This document shows positions 43,893 to 56,300 of a stretch of DNA of 64,000 nucleotides, piece after piece. This DNA comes from Periplaneta americana (lineage: Eukaryota; Arthropoda; Insecta; Blattodea; Blattidae): contig NC_091122.1 in assembly GCF_040183065.1 (NCBI RefSeq), positions 81,321,955-81,385,954 of the forward strand, given 5' to 3'. Each line of letters starts with the position of its first letter. Position 1 is the stretch's first letter. The translations under genes and the position numbers were made by a program. The notes below the pieces were generated by a model. That model searched no databases. It saw only the letters and a list, made by a program, of their open reading frames with translations, and had not been told where the DNA came from.

Positions 43893-45840
43893 ATGGTAAG
43901 AACTTACAAGCGGAAAACCAATAGGCAGGAGTGGTCAGAAGGAAGCATGGCTGCTGCCATTAAGGAAGTGTAAGAAGAAGGAGCTTTTAAGACTGCAGCC
44001 AAGACCCATCAAGTTCCGGTTATGACGCTGAAGAGACATGTAAAAGGGATAAATAAGAAAGCTACTGGACACAAAAAAGTTTTAGGAAGACCTCATACAT
44101 TAAATAAAGAATTTGAAGATGAGCTTGTTTAATATTTGCTTGATATGGAAGTTAGATTTTATGGTATCACCAAGAAAGATGTTTGTAAACTAGCATTTGA
44201 ATTAGCTGTGAAAAATGATGTTCCCCATCAATTTAATATTGGAAAAGGTCATGCTGGTAATGATTGGTTCACAGCCTTCATGCGAAGACATCAGGCCCAA
44301 TTATCACTAAGAAAACCGGAGGCGACCTCTGCTGCGAGGGCGCAATCATTTAACAAAGTGCAAGTGAATAGATTTTTTTGATCTCTATGAACAAGAATTG
44401 CAGAAATACAATTTTTCTCCAACACATATTTTTAACGTTGATGAGACAGGAATTCAAACCACACACCAGCCACTCAAAATTTTAGCTCAAAAAGGCAAGA
44501 AACAAGTAGGAGCTATTGTTAGCGCCGAACGAGGGACAAATGTCACTGCAGTTGTAGGAATGAGTGCAAGTGGGCAATTTGTACCACCTATGCTTTTATT
44601 CCCAAGAGTCAGGATGAGTCCCGAGCTATCAGATGGAGCACCTCCTGGAACACTAGTCGTCGGCCAAGAAAAGGGTTGGATCAATTCAGAATTATTTGTA
44701 AAGTATCTGCATCACTTTCACTCTTATGTGAAATCCACTCCCGATAAGAAGGTGTTACTTTTAGTTGATGGCCACATAAGCCACAAGTCGCTACAGGCAG
44801 TGCAATTTTGTAGAAATAATGGTATAGTTCTGGTCTGTTTTCCACCTCATACCACTCATCGTTTGCAACCACTGGACGTCTGTGTATTTGGACCTTTAAT
44901 GTCATATTACACTGAAGAGTGTCGTATATGGTTGCGGAATCATCCAGAGAGAGTTGTAAGGTTGCAGCAGGTGGCAAAACTATTTGGACTTGCTTATCGC
45001 AAAACTGCAACAATAGACAATGCTCTATCAGGTTTTGAGAAAACAGGGTTGTGTCCATGTAATCGTGATATTTTTCCAGATTGGATGTTTCTCCCATCAG
45101 AAATAACAGATTTTCCACAAGAAGATGTCAATGATAAGGAATGTGAAGCACGAAAAGTTACAGAGAAGGAGAACTTAACAGAAGAAGACGATATTCGACG
45201 ACAGAGTATAGGCCTAGATGGAAAAGTTGGAGCAAATCACCCAGATGAACAGATAGCTGTACCGTCAGGGAATAGGCCTAATTTCTGTCACAACAAACTA
45301 AAAAGGAAGCAGAAACCAAAACCCGCAGAATCTTCAAGTGACTCAGAAGATGACTGGCAACCTTCAGGACCTTCTTCAGATGATGTATCGATTGCTCATA
45401 TTTCAGATGAATCAGAATCAGCAGAAATAAACAAAAAAGAGGCTAATACAGGAAAACCCTGTGTCAGTCATTATGACATCGCACCTCTGCCAATGTTGGA
45501 TATAACTGAAAGACGACCAAAACGACGGAAACGCTCTAGTACTGTCTTTGTGTTAACTTCTACTCCGAATATGGTGAATTTGAAAAATAAATCTTTGACT
45601 GTTAGCTCATCTGCTGCTGGAACTGCAAAGAAAAAACTTAACTTTGAAAACAGAGTTAAAGAACAGTGTTCAACAGAGAAGGAAAGGATGCAATTTGTAT
45701 GTTCTGTTGTGAAGCCTGGTCAGCATCGAAGTCTAGAGAAATGTGGAGAAAGTGTAACGACTGTAAGCAGTGGGCACATGAACTGTGTGCAGGAATTGAT
45801 CGCATGTGTAAAGTTTACCAGTGTGATTTGTGCCGTAAAT
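43893..45840 (+). pseudogene. pogo/Tigger transposase with C-terminal finger, lightly broken
   Basis: ATG at 43893 begins MVRTYKRKTNRQEWSEGSM, a CENP-B-like helix-turn-helix; stops at 43971 and 44130 interrupt it. The second DNA-binding part (GNDWFTAFMRRH) precedes a frameshift in a T7 run near 44377. The catalytic domain is then open for over 500 codons: FNVDETGIQTTH, LLLVDGHISHKS and PPHTTHRLQPLDV give the three acidic residues. An acidic, Ser-rich tail with KRRKR follows. Near 45705 another shift separates the original C-terminus, which reads CNDCKQWAHELC and VYQCDLCRK then stop at about 45840, a PHD-like finger. Four lesions are visible, so it is inactive but young. Confidence 0.85.
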
Positions 45841-46716
45841 AGCCTAAATTGTTGTGACCCTCGACATAAAACTGCAATTATTCATACTTTTACGTTAAAA
45901 TACAATAAAATACGTTCCTTATAAAAAAATATTATGTTTTGGTAGTGAGACAAAATGAGCAGTGGGCACTGATTGCATGAGTAAAGTTTACAAGTTTGAT
46001 TTGTGCCTACAGTAGTTTACATTGTTGTGACCCTCCATATAACTACAATTATTCATACTTTTACGTTAAAATATGATATGTTCTTTGTAAAAATGTTGTG
46101 TTTTGGTAGTGAGGCAAAATGATTCCTTGGGGATCATATTATCCAGTTAACGGGGCAAAATGGTTTTTTACAATAAATATAAAAAAATTAAAAATAAACA
46201 AGAAAAACATAAAATATCGCATCTTTTGCAGTACTTAGCAATGTAACTGATGTAAAGGTTTCAATATATTCAAATATAAAGAACATAATTTTAATTGTTA
46301 ACGACTGTGAATTCGAATTTTTCTTAAGGGGATCATAATCCCCTTATCTCCCTACAAATACAAAATACTTTAAAAAAAATAACCAAAATACATTTGTATT
46401 TCAAATACTCGATACAATATATAGGCCTAAAGAAAAAGGAATATTACTGAAATTCTAAAATATTATATTAACATTAAAAGTATTTTTACCTCGAAGTTTT
46501 ATATAAACACTGTAACTGAACATTCTTCCTTTTCCCAGTCAGCAATGAAATTATGCTACATATGAATAATTACTGCTCCCTTTGAAAACCAGTTCTTCAA
46601 AAAGTTCATCAGATAAGGATCCCCTTGCTTGTGAATGAATAAATCCTGCAAAACAGAACAGCCTTTCTACAGGCGCAGAGGAACACAAACTTGTATTATA
46701 TTTATAAAAGCTTGTT

Positions 46717-47675
46717 TCACTGTTGGGTAATTCTCAAGAGTGCACAAGGTTGTCCCTTTGCTATTGAAGAATTGCATGAGCTCATACTCCATAGCAGACA
46801 AGTTCTTTCTTTTTGCTTTTTAAAGTCAGTTTTACTTGAGTTGAAAACATAAAAATTGTTTTCATCGTCTTCATCGTCTGAACTGACCAAAGATGTAGCA
46901 GACAACTGCTCAGCTAATTTCACAACACATATTCTGTGTCCTCTTCTTATCATTTAGTTTTTATTTATTTTATTTTAGTAGGTTATTTTACGACGCTTTA
47001 TCAACAGCTTAGGTTATTTAGCGTCTGAATGAGATGAAGGTGATAATGTCGGTGAAATGAGTCCGAGGTCCAGCACCGAAAGTTACCCAGCATTTGCTCA
47101 TATTGGGTTGAGGGAAAACCCCGGAAAAAACCTCAACCAGGTAACTTGTCCCGACCGGGAATCGAACCCGGGCCACCTGGTTTCGCGGCCAGACACGCTA
47201 ACCGTTACTCCACAGGTGTGGACTATCATTTAGTGAGGCAGTGTCAGGTAGTCAACTCATCTTCAATGATGGGTGGAGCAAGCTGCCAAAATAGCTTAAT
47301 TTGCTTCTGGGATCAGATCAAACATCACATTAAATCTTGATGAAAGCGAACTTATTAGGATTGGAGTTATTTGGAATAGATGGCGTAGCTTACTAGGTAA
47401 CAGAATATGTACTCTGTTTTTAAGGGAAATTAATGTGGACAAAAGTTGGCCGTAATAGCACGTCTTCTATTTTGCATTAAATTAAGAGCTACGGCAATGG
47501 GTTTCAGAGCTGCATAATATTCTTCAAGGTACAGAAACTCAACATGTTTTAAGGTTGGCAATCCCAGTTTTTCACATATACTATTTATATCATATTTGAA
47601 TTGCAATATTTGAGAGATTGACTCATAAAGAGAATTCCATCGAGTTGGGCAAGGAAACTTTAATGAGTATTTCAA
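46717..47675 (-). pseudogene. hAT-B transposase relics
   Basis: Minus strand: the ORF 47675-47430 has FPCPTRWNSLYESI, a conserved hAT block, and 46953-46717 has an acidic SSDDEDDENNFYVF stretch. Between them the SINE at 46959-47223 interrupts. The end (46600-46700) still gives FCFAGFIHSQ-like residues. The DDE core and dimerisation domain are not clearly retained. Confidence 0.55.
46959..47223 (-). mobile_element. tRNA-headed SINE (type A), copy 3
   Basis: Minus-strand copy with its head at 47223 and an A-rich tail at 46959. Perfect 11-bp duplication TATCATTTAGT (46948-46958 and 47224-47234). It sits in the coding part of hAT-B. Confidence 0.9.
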
Positions 47676-47976
47676 GACATCTGATATAATGTCTGAGTAT
47701 TTGAGTCTCCTAGACGCATTCCATAATGCTAAACATTTAGCAAGTGTTGGGTGATGGATCTTGATGCTGTTGGAGATTTCTTCATGGCATTAAGGAAATC
47801 AGTTGTGGCAAGAAAACCAAGTGTATTGCTAGCACAACTGAAATGGGTAGGCAATTAAGAAAAAAGTTCATTCTTCAAATCCAAATCCAAAACTTGAAGA
47901 ACAAGAAGAAGAAAAAAGTATTTTGAGTATTTGAAATACAACATACATCAATTTTATGTATTTAAATACAAAATAC

Positions 47977-49315
47977 AGTAGCGTGCAAATTAATCCGAAC
48001 AACGTAATTACTTATGCAAAAACACTCAAACGGGATAAAAAAAAAGGGATCTAAGACATACCTCAGTAATCTATGTGGCCTCCCTTGTCCCGACGAGACG
48101 ATTTGGCATGGATTCCACTAATTTCCCACAAATATTATTCATTTCTTCATCGCGAAACCATACACCAATGAGGGCAGAAATCATCTTCTTTGTAGAACAA
48201 TCCATTTTTTGCATTCTTCTTTTGCAAATTGACCACAAATTCTCAATGGAGTTGATGTCGGGTGAGTTGCCTGGCCAGGGGAGTACCTGAATATTCTTCT
48301 TGTTGAAGAATTATGTAGTTTTTCGAGACATATGGCATGGTGCCAGGTCTTGTTGGAACACACCTCTGCCATCCGGAAATGATTTTTGCAGCTGGGGTAC
48401 GATTCTGGTTTTCAATAAGTGAATATATTTGTCAGAATTCATCATTCCTTTGATAGGTATTAATGCTCCAGGCCCTTCATGTGTAAAACAACCCCAAAAC
48501 ATTACTTTAGGGGGGTATTTGGGTGCTTGTTGGAGATGAGCTGCTGTTACTTTTTCGGATCCTTTCCATACGTAAGAAACACGGTGGCCGTGGACCTCGA
48601 AATGAGACTCATCGGAAAAAAGTACATTCTTCCAGTCATTCACTGTCCAGTGTTGATGTAGTTTTGCCCACATTAAGCGTTTTTTGCACATAACAGGGGT
48701 TAGCAGTTGCCTCTTAATAGGCTTACGAGCCCTTCGTCCAGCTTCCAAAAGCCTAAGCCGCACTGTTGTGACGTGAATATTCGCCCCAGTGGTAGCTATT
48801 AACTCGCGGGTTAAGTCGACAGCAGTTAGTCTAGGATTTAATTTACTTTTCCTGACAATTAAACGATCATCTGCAGGTGAAGTCTTCGTTTTCCGGCCAC
48901 AGTTTCCTTTTTTCTGGGGTGTGATGGATCCAGTCTCCCTGTATCGTTTTATGATCGAATTAACAGTAGCAAAACCGATGTGACATTCTGCAGCAATTTG
49001 CCTCTGTGTCATAGAAGAATGCTCTGCTAATGTTATAATTTTAGACCGTTTTCGTGGAGTTGTATCCATTTGTGAAGACGACAGAAAGTACACAGGATTG
49101 CAGTATTAAGTCTTCAACACAACTGAAATGCTTATAAGTACAAAACGACAGGCAAAACGTCACATATTATATTAAAAAAAATAACAACGACAGACCTTCA
49201 ACAATGGAATTACACGTACTACAGATGTCAATTAAAGCGGTATGAGCAGCTGTGAGGCTAACAATGACAGAAAATGTAAAAGTATGTCGTGTTCGGATTA
49301 ATTTGCACGCTACTG
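47977..49315 (-). mobile_element. Tc1-like element, 1339 bp, near intact
   Basis: Perfect 26-bp inverted ends starting CAGTAGCGTGCAAATTAATC, flanked by TA (47975-47976 and 49316-49317). It inserted in the right subterminal region of hAT-B. Standard Tc1 size with one transposase gene. Confidence 0.93.
48071..49069 (-). pseudogene. Tc1 transposase with a single nonsense codon
   Basis: ATG at 49069-49067 (MDTTPRKRSK) rather than a GTG eight codons upstream. Residues 1-110 form paired helix-turn-helix domains (MTQRQIAAECHIGFATVNSI, RYRETG, RLLEAGRRARKP). Catalytic blocks are FSDESHFEVHG, FQQDLAPCH and SPDINSIENLW, with 34 residues between the second Asp and the Glu (DD34E). The frame is whole for 333 codons to TAG at 48071 except for TAA at 48311-48313, between the second Asp and the Glu. 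The family catalyses cut-and-paste at TA in the nucleus. The asparagine usual after the second Asp is Leu here. One substitution separates it from an open frame. Confidence 0.92.
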
Positions 49316-49385
49316 TACTTTCGAAAATCCTTACAAATTACAAAATACAAATGTATTTCAAATACTGCCCAGCCCTGTGTGTTGC

Positions 49386-50202
49386 CCCATGAACATTTTA
49401 CAAGTTCAGTATCACATGCTTTTGAAGATGTCAGGTCTTGTAAAGTAATATTACCATTATTGTTCAAAACTGCCAGTGACCGATTAGTTTTTATGTTAAA
49501 AACAATGTAGTTTGGAGTATCTACTTTCAATTTCAAATATGTTTGTACAAAACTACCACTTGGCTGTTGCCCTGTCTAGTAGACAATGAATGAAAGTGAA
49601 TTTCAGGGGCCAAAAGATCTGCGATATTAACGTATAACTATTTCCTCTTTGTTTTATATAAACTCAACTTCAACTTTCAAATATCCTTGAAAGTTTCAAA
49701 CCATAGACTATATAAAGTGCAATGAATAATATTTTTTATTTATAATTAAAAAAACGTTTATATGGAGTCTGGTTGAATGCAACATCGTTAGATGGCAGCG
49801 GTAGCGGCTTGCTGCACGACCAGTCGGTTTTTATTTCTCGCCCATCCATGTGTGATTCAAAGGAGGATCTCCTCTCTCTCCGTTCATTTACTTGCTTTAA
49901 AACTCTGCTTCTTTCTCTGGCCGCTAGTGTGCTGTTGTCTATGTGTGTTAACTGCAGTAAAGGAGGAAAGGATTGACTTTCCTCCACACAAACAATCTCG
50001 CATCTTTCTCACAGTTTTCTAAAGCACATGAGCGTGCGTCGTTTAAAATTCGATCAACCGAGGTTTTCTTATAACTGTGATCTTAAAAATTATCGAATCT
50101 TCCTCGAATTTCAAGGCACATATTTTATTTGGTATTTACTTTCAAAAGAAGAAAAATGTGAGGAGGCGTTCCTCTCTTCCCTCCCTCGAGGAACCGCCAC
50201 CG
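49386..50202. other. Right part of hAT-A, non-coding
   Basis: No coding motif. The last 60 bp form the terminal repeat of hAT-A. Small ORFs here are shadows. Confidence 0.5.
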
Positions 50203-50514
50203 ATTATAACCAATGAAATCGAAAGAAAATCACGACGAGACCTAGTATAAAAACCTAGAACTAACATATAAAAGTCATTAAAATCACTACTAACATTTAA
50301 TTCTACAATAAAAAAGTTGGTAATGTGAAAATTACGTTGTTCGTATGTGTAATAGACCTATTTGTCTTTATTTCGATTGAATATTGCGAAATTCTTGTAC
50401 AGTCATTTATGTACGATTCAATAATTTTCAGTTGCTCAGCACGGATATTTAGATATGTTGACATTATAGGTTATGTTTACTGTACCAGTACTTTTAATAT
50501 TCGCATTTATACAT

Positions 50515-51450
50515 CAGTGGCGGCTCGCAACCTGAAAAGTTGGTGAAGCTCTTTTATTGAGGGACATGATGTACGACTTACCTACTTTTTGTAGATTAAT
50601 TTGATTCGTCTGTCTCTACGGATGGAGAATTTGTCAATGATGTCGTCATGAAATGGTTGTTTCTTAATCAGATCATGTAGCAAGTCCTTGTCAATAGAGA
50701 TGCACGCCAATGATGTTAATCTCCCTTGTGCCATTGAATTGCGAAGATTTGTCTTTATGCGGTTAAGTGCAGAAAAAACTTCGCTCCACTGAAACGCTTG
50801 TTGACGGTAATGTCACAATAAGGGAAAAGAGCTTATAGGTTTCTTCAATACGCCTTTGTTTTCTCTTACACGTTTTAATGCTTGAATCAGGGGAAATGTT
50901 CTGGTACTCATAATCTGCATAGAGAAGCTCTAGTACTGTTTTCAAACGACTTACTTTCAACAAATTTATGAGAGTCTTTTGTAGAGTGGCAAGAGCATTA
51001 GAATGAAAAATAATTGAATACTGAAGAAATTTTGAAGTATTGGCAAAAGAGCAAAACTGAAGCTGTTACAATGGCTTGATATGTAGTGTTAACTTGCATA
51101 GAAATGACGTAAAGTTTTTTAAAAATAATTGTTTGTACTTCTGAAAAAGTTCACCTTCTGACACCTTAACATATTTCCGCCCTGAAAATTCACCCCTTTC
51201 TTTAGCCTTAAAAAAACTGACAAGAACTTAATCTGTTTTCACAAAATCCATCCGATTTCCATGCCGATTTTTTTATTCCACCTAGCAAACAGGGCCAGCA
51301 AAATATTTTTTTCCAAATAAGAAGTACCGCACAGCCACTGATATTCGCTGTACCACGCAGTTTTAAAATGTTTGGTGTAAGATCTTGTACCTTTCCTTTT
51401 CAACTTTTTTGCCGATATATTAATAACGAGTGTTGGTTTTCCCGCTAACA
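50515..51450 (-). mobile_element. Third DUF4371-type hAT, deleted (hAT-C)
   Basis: CAGTGGCGGCTCGCAACC at 50515 looks like a hAT end. Minus-strand relics run in hAT order: SYTKHFKTAWYSEYQWLCGT (TTF-finger region, 51451-51239) and, after a deletion, LPSTSVSVERSF (dimerisation, near 50770). The catalytic region is gone. The right end was not found; a SINE lies at 51451-51712 and the element may continue to about 52200. Confidence 0.6.
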
Positions 51451-51712
51451 TTTTTTTTATTTTAGTCGGTTATTTAACGACGTTGTATCAACTACGAGGT
51501 TATTTAGTGTCGATGACATTGGTGATAGGGAGATGGTATTTGGCGAGATGAGGCCGAGGATTCGCCACAGATTACCTGACATTCACCTTACAGTTGGGGA
51601 AAACCTCGAAAAAAATCCAACCATGTAATCAGTCCAAGCGGGGATAGAACCCGCGCCCGAGCGCAACTTCAGACCGGCAGGCAAGCGCCTTAACCGACTG
51701 AGACACGCCAGT
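51451..51712 (-). mobile_element. tRNA-headed SINE (type C)
   Basis: In complement the head reads GTCTCAGTCGGTTAAGGCGC (A-box region) and GGGTTCTATCCCC (B box), with a body distinct from type A but sharing the TTATTTA-CGAC tail. A 15-bp imperfect duplication, GGTTTTCCCGCTAACA and GGTTTCCCGGTAACA, flanks it (51435-51450 and 51713-51727). Confidence 0.8.
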
Positions 51713-51729
51713 GGTTTCCCGGTAACAAT

Positions 51730-52680
51730 AAATCTCTTTCATCACCTTTAGTCCATCGCGAAAATGGTGTCTGTAACACGCTACACACTATATCGTTTAT
51801 AGGATACATTCCTTGTTGTTAATAAAAATACTAGAGTCCCCACTTTTAAAAATTATTATAAAACTATCACAAAAAATAAATAACTGCTTAGTTAACTTAA
51901 TCTTCTAATATATCGTTTTAGCAACAAGACATAACACAGTCACTCTATTCACACATCTCACAAACTGAAATTAACAGTTACAAAGAAGCGTGAACACTGT
52001 GAAAGACAAGGAATTTTATCTCATTGTATTCGCGTGCCGTTATTTTCCTTTCAAAAGAGCCAAGCCAGGAGGCTATAAGAATGTTTGCAGCTACAAGAGA
52101 AATGTTTTGTCAGCGATTCAAGTACCCTCGCAAACAGGCTCTATAGAAATCTTACAAGAGTTCGTTGCCATAGTTACCCGTAAACAAATCCGCAATCTTT
52201 TTTTAATCTGACAACACTAAAAGCATTTTTTTAACTGTGCCTTCTACCTATTTTTCTTGTTCTTTTTCTACATTGCCAAGGGATGGCACTACTACTCTTT
52301 ATTTATTTATGTAGTATTATTTTTACAGTGAAATTACATAACATATACACATAAATGACACAATACCATTTCATCAAGTGTAATAATTGAGGCACATACT
52401 GTATTATAGCAGAAACAATGGTTTGTTTTGTTTTGTTTTTTTCAAGTTATAAAATTATTATTATTTTTTATTTCTTATATGATGTTTAAAACCAGTTAAG
52501 AAACACTTGGTTGACTGAATTTACATTATTCACTACCTATTAATAATACACTGAATCTTATATCTTAAATTTGGTTTCAAATGCTCATGATGTCCTCTTA
52601 AAAACATCAGAAGACCTTGCAGTGATGGAGTGGTACTTCTCATGCAATATTGAATATATCCCATCGTGAGCCATGAAGAT
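51730..52680. other. Non-coding, nothing recognised
   Basis: AT-rich. Possibly the 5' part of hAT-C at the start. Confidence 0.3.
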
Positions 52681-53355
52681 GTATATAAATGTGCAGCTGA
52701 AGGTTATTCCATCTCTAGAAGAATACATAATACATAATTAGGATTGTCAATCCGATGTATTCTCTGCAGATGTCGTCTCAGCCATGTCCACATTTGTGTA
52801 ACTTGAGCATTGCAATTGGTTAACCTATGTCTAACTATGTCTATTTGTCCACATTTCTTGCATAATGGAGACAGAACCATATTACACATATACTTTTTAT
52901 GTTCAGTAGGTACAATTTCATTAACTACTTCATAGGTAGTCACCTTCCATTCACTTGGGACGTTAGACCACTTAAAATATGTCCAAATACATAACCAGTT
53001 TTTGTTTGGGAATTTTTTTTTGTATGTATGGAATTTCATATAATGACTGATGAAGACAGTGATATATCTCCTTGGTATTTAAACGGGTTATGTCAGAAGT
53101 AACAGTATCAGGAAGAGACCCCATCAACTTGATAGTTTTACGTAAGTGACTACCTATTTTCCCGCAACAAAAAGGAGATAGCTGGAAGAACTGTCTCCAA
53201 AAAATTATAGGCCTATCTTGTGGATGACCAATACCATTCTTAGCTACTATTATGGTTTTCATTAACAAGGAGTGACATTTTATGCTTACAAATATTAGAT
53301 TCAGTCCGCCTTCTGTAATTTTCCGTCTCAACTGCGGACTTGCAACACGGAATGT
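52680..53355 (-). pseudogene. LINE ORF2 C-terminal part (3' piece)
   Basis: Minus strand: YTFRVASPQLRRKITEGGLN, KCHSLLMKTI, then a frame change and CKKCGQIDIVRHRLTNC, MWTWLRRHLQRI. The segment after reverse transcriptase with a C-x2-C-x6-H-x4-C zinc motif is typical of LINEs, in arrangement like L1/Tx1. The upstream part of the same ORF is at 57661-57850, separated by two hAT insertions. Confidence 0.65.
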
Positions 53356-53363
53356 GTATCCAC

Positions 53364-56300
53364 CAGTGGCGTGCGGTGACATTCATCGATACCCCAGCAA
53401 ATTAAAAAAAAAAAAAAAACATAAATTTGTTTGACATAATAGTGAATAAGTGCAATATTAATCATCTTAAATATATTAATATAAATATTTAAAATACTTA
53501 CATAATGCAGGTATGTTATGGGATAACCGTACGCCAGGAATGAAAGTGCTGTTTTGTTACTTAATGGTGAACTCCATTCTCCTGTCCTGCACAGCAAAGA
53601 AACCTACAGTCCTTTCGAAAAATGTGTCCTTTCGCCTGATTTCTTCAAGAAGATCTGCTTCAATTGACAGTAACGCCAGATTTGATAGTCTTTTTTCGCC
53701 AGTCCTGTTTCTTGAATATGTTTTAATTCGTTTTAATGCTGAGAAAGACCTCTCGACTGAAGCTGTAGATACTGGTATTGTACATATTAGTGAAATTAAC
53801 TTTGAAAGCTGTGGAAAACATGTCGAAATGGATTTGTCTGACATTATATGTAATAACTCAAATGAGTTTTTTTCTTTAAAATCATCAGCAGCATAGAACA
53901 CAGCTCATTTCGCAACCTGACTTCCTCAAAATGGTTACCATAGGCACTAAGTAAGTTAGAGAATTCAATCTGTGGGAACTGCTTTTGATAAATATCATAT
54001 TTTCCATTTTCACTTGATATTAGTCCTAAAAATCCTAAGCTACCATAGTCTTGGAATCGACTTTCTAGATGGCTGTCAACATTGTCAAATATTTCATAAT
54101 ATATTTGTTTGTAATTCACATTTCTTTTGCATGGTTCTCCGACTTCATCTGCTGTTTCTGCAAAAACAGTTTCAAATTCATTTCTAATGGCTGATATGTT
54201 TCTGCGAGTTTCATCTACTTTCTTCCTACAGAAGGCAATGTCAAAAGATTTGCTTTGAAGAATGCTATATAGAACACTAGTAAATGCAAATATTTTGTCA
54301 AAAGTTCTCAGCAGGAAACAGAAAGTGAAGTCTCTCAAATTTAGAAGGTAACCCTTTACAGGTGCCAACATATCTTTCTCAATTTCACTTGAATTGTTTA
54401 GCACTGCATCAAACACCTTATGTAAGTAATTTCTATGGACATAGACTGTATTTACCAATCTCTTTGTATAATTCCATCGAGTTGGTGCAACACTAGGTAG
54501 CCTCCTCTGTAGAAACGCATCTAGGAACTCGGTTCTCTTGGGTGACTGGGAGAAGAAGGCAGCAATGCCACTCAGAGTACTAAAAAAATTTTTGCATTCT
54601 TTTATGTTATTGACTGTGTTTGATAGTACCAAATTTAGACAGTGCGCATAACAATGTACAAATAACGCCTGTGAATGTGTCTGTTTAATAAGTGCTTGTA
54701 CCCCGTTTATACGACATGCCATTGAGGCCGCTCCATCATAAGACTGTGCGATTAGTTTATCATTGCTTTCAAATCCCGTCAAGTATTGTCTTACTTATTA
54801 GCTCAGCAATCTCTGGAGCTGTGCGATTTTTACTTACATCTTGAAAGCCAATAAACCTTTCTTTTGTTTGGCCATTATGTACGTATCGGAATACAATAGA
54901 AAATTGTGCAGTATTAGAGACATCTGTTGTTTCGTCAACTAAAACTGCAACATAATTGGCTAATTTTATTTCTTCTAATAAAGATTTGGCTACTGCTTCT
55001 ATTAGATCATTTTGTATTCTATTAGACACGCCTTTGAATACTGTAGAGGTTTCTAAGTGTTCTTTCAAGAGGGGATCGTATTCTGCAGTATATTTCAGAA
55101 GTTCAACATAGTTACCCCTATTAATGGAAGTACTGGATTCATCATGGCCTCTGAATGCAAGTTCTTGCTTGCTTAGAAAACACACAGCATGAATAAATCT
55201 CTTAAGGAGTTCCCTGTTTTGCTCAACTTTCTTATTATGAAAAGTTATTTCATTTTTAAGCTGGTCACTTAGTTGCATGTCAACCCGAACTCTTCCAAAA
55301 GAGGCAATTAAATAGGATGTTTTAATGTGCCCAACAGATTGCTCATGAGAAACTGCTGCTTTTGTGAAGCTCCCTAAGTTAATGTAACCTGATTTTGTCC
55401 AGCTGGTATTTCTATCTTGGCCAAATAACAGACAATTCCAACAAAACAGAGAGTTATATTTTCTGCTTCCAGCTAGCCATAAATATTTCTCATAAGAAGA
55501 AACTGTAAAATGTCAGGTACAATTTTTAGATTTATGTACCAAATCTGGCAACTCAGGGGTTGGCCTACCTTCCTGTATAATACTCTTCTTTTCTTGAAAA
55601 GGCCTCGTTGAAAACGGTCGCTCATGTAGCTTCTTAATTATGCACTCCAATATACTCATTTTTCATATAAATTACAAATGTTCTTAATAAAATTAATATA
55701 ACAACTAGAATATTTCAATGACAATGCCACAAAGCGAACTGCATTAAATACCTTTAACTACTTCGCGACATGTGTAAATTCTAAGCGTAAACACAATTCA
55801 AATTGTAGTTGGCCACGCTTACCAAGTTAACAAACTGAATGCAATAAAAGTCAGTCCAGAAATAACTACATTATAAAACATATTAAATAAATTAACTATG
55901 TAGGCCTACTGTTTATTAACAAGTTTACATTCCAGCTAAAAGGTAACTTCCAACTTGATACGAGTAAAATATGTTCAATAATATTATCATCAGAATTTTT
56001 AAAACCTTCCGGCTACACTATTGGCTATCCTGATCTGATCAATTCACCATTTATACCTCTATGGCTCCACGCGCTAAGAACAGTGAGCTCTCACTGGCTA
56101 AGAATTCTGACGTCACCTAACGCTAGCTTGCAGGATTTCTTACATTATACACGACTAACCCCCTCTCACTCTCTTGCCCGCAAATACACCCGAAATATAG
56201 AGAGCGCATGCGCTAACTCAGCAAATTCAGTATTGCTGGGTCTGGCGAGCTCTCATCTGACAGCACATCATAGTGGATTCGCGCGTGGGAAATTCAAACT

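Larger units (their letters stand above)
43193..46352 (+). mobile_element. pogo/Tigger-like element, 3.2 kb
   Basis: Imperfect inverted ends GGGGAGGTAGGGGGGAAATA and GGGAGATAAGGGGATTATGA (complement of the right) are flanked by TA (43191-43192 and 46353-46354). The GGCAAAAYGATYCC motif recurs near both ends (43562, 46113, 46155). A tandem duplication of about 190 bp lies at 45769-46122. Confidence 0.85.
43116..49377 (-). mobile_element. Second hAT (hAT-B) inside hAT-A
   Basis: Ends CAGGGCTGGGCAAAATACT and, in complement, CAGGGCTGGGCAGTATTTG, with the AAATACAAAATACT subterminal repeats typical of this hAT group. Perfect 8-bp duplication TGTGTTGC (43108-43115 and 49378-49385). It contains a pogo, a SINE and a Tc1. 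Confidence 0.9.
42712..50202. mobile_element. Outer hAT element (hAT-A), 7.5 kb with nested insertions
   Basis: Ends CAGTGGCGGCTCCT on the left and, in complement, CGGTGGCGGTTCCT on the right. Perfect 8-bp duplication ATTATAAC (42704-42711 and 50203-50210). Only about 1.2 kb (42712-43107 and 49386-50202) belongs to this element; it has no coding region. The rest is hAT-B and its own insertions. Confidence 0.85.

Noticed and set aside
44681-45118. 145-codon minus-strand ORF, and ORF 44487-44684
   Set aside because: Antisense shadows of the pogo transposase catalytic region.
53513-54187. Plus-strand ORFs 53513-53896 and 53972-54187
   Set aside because: Antisense shadows of the hAT-D transposase.
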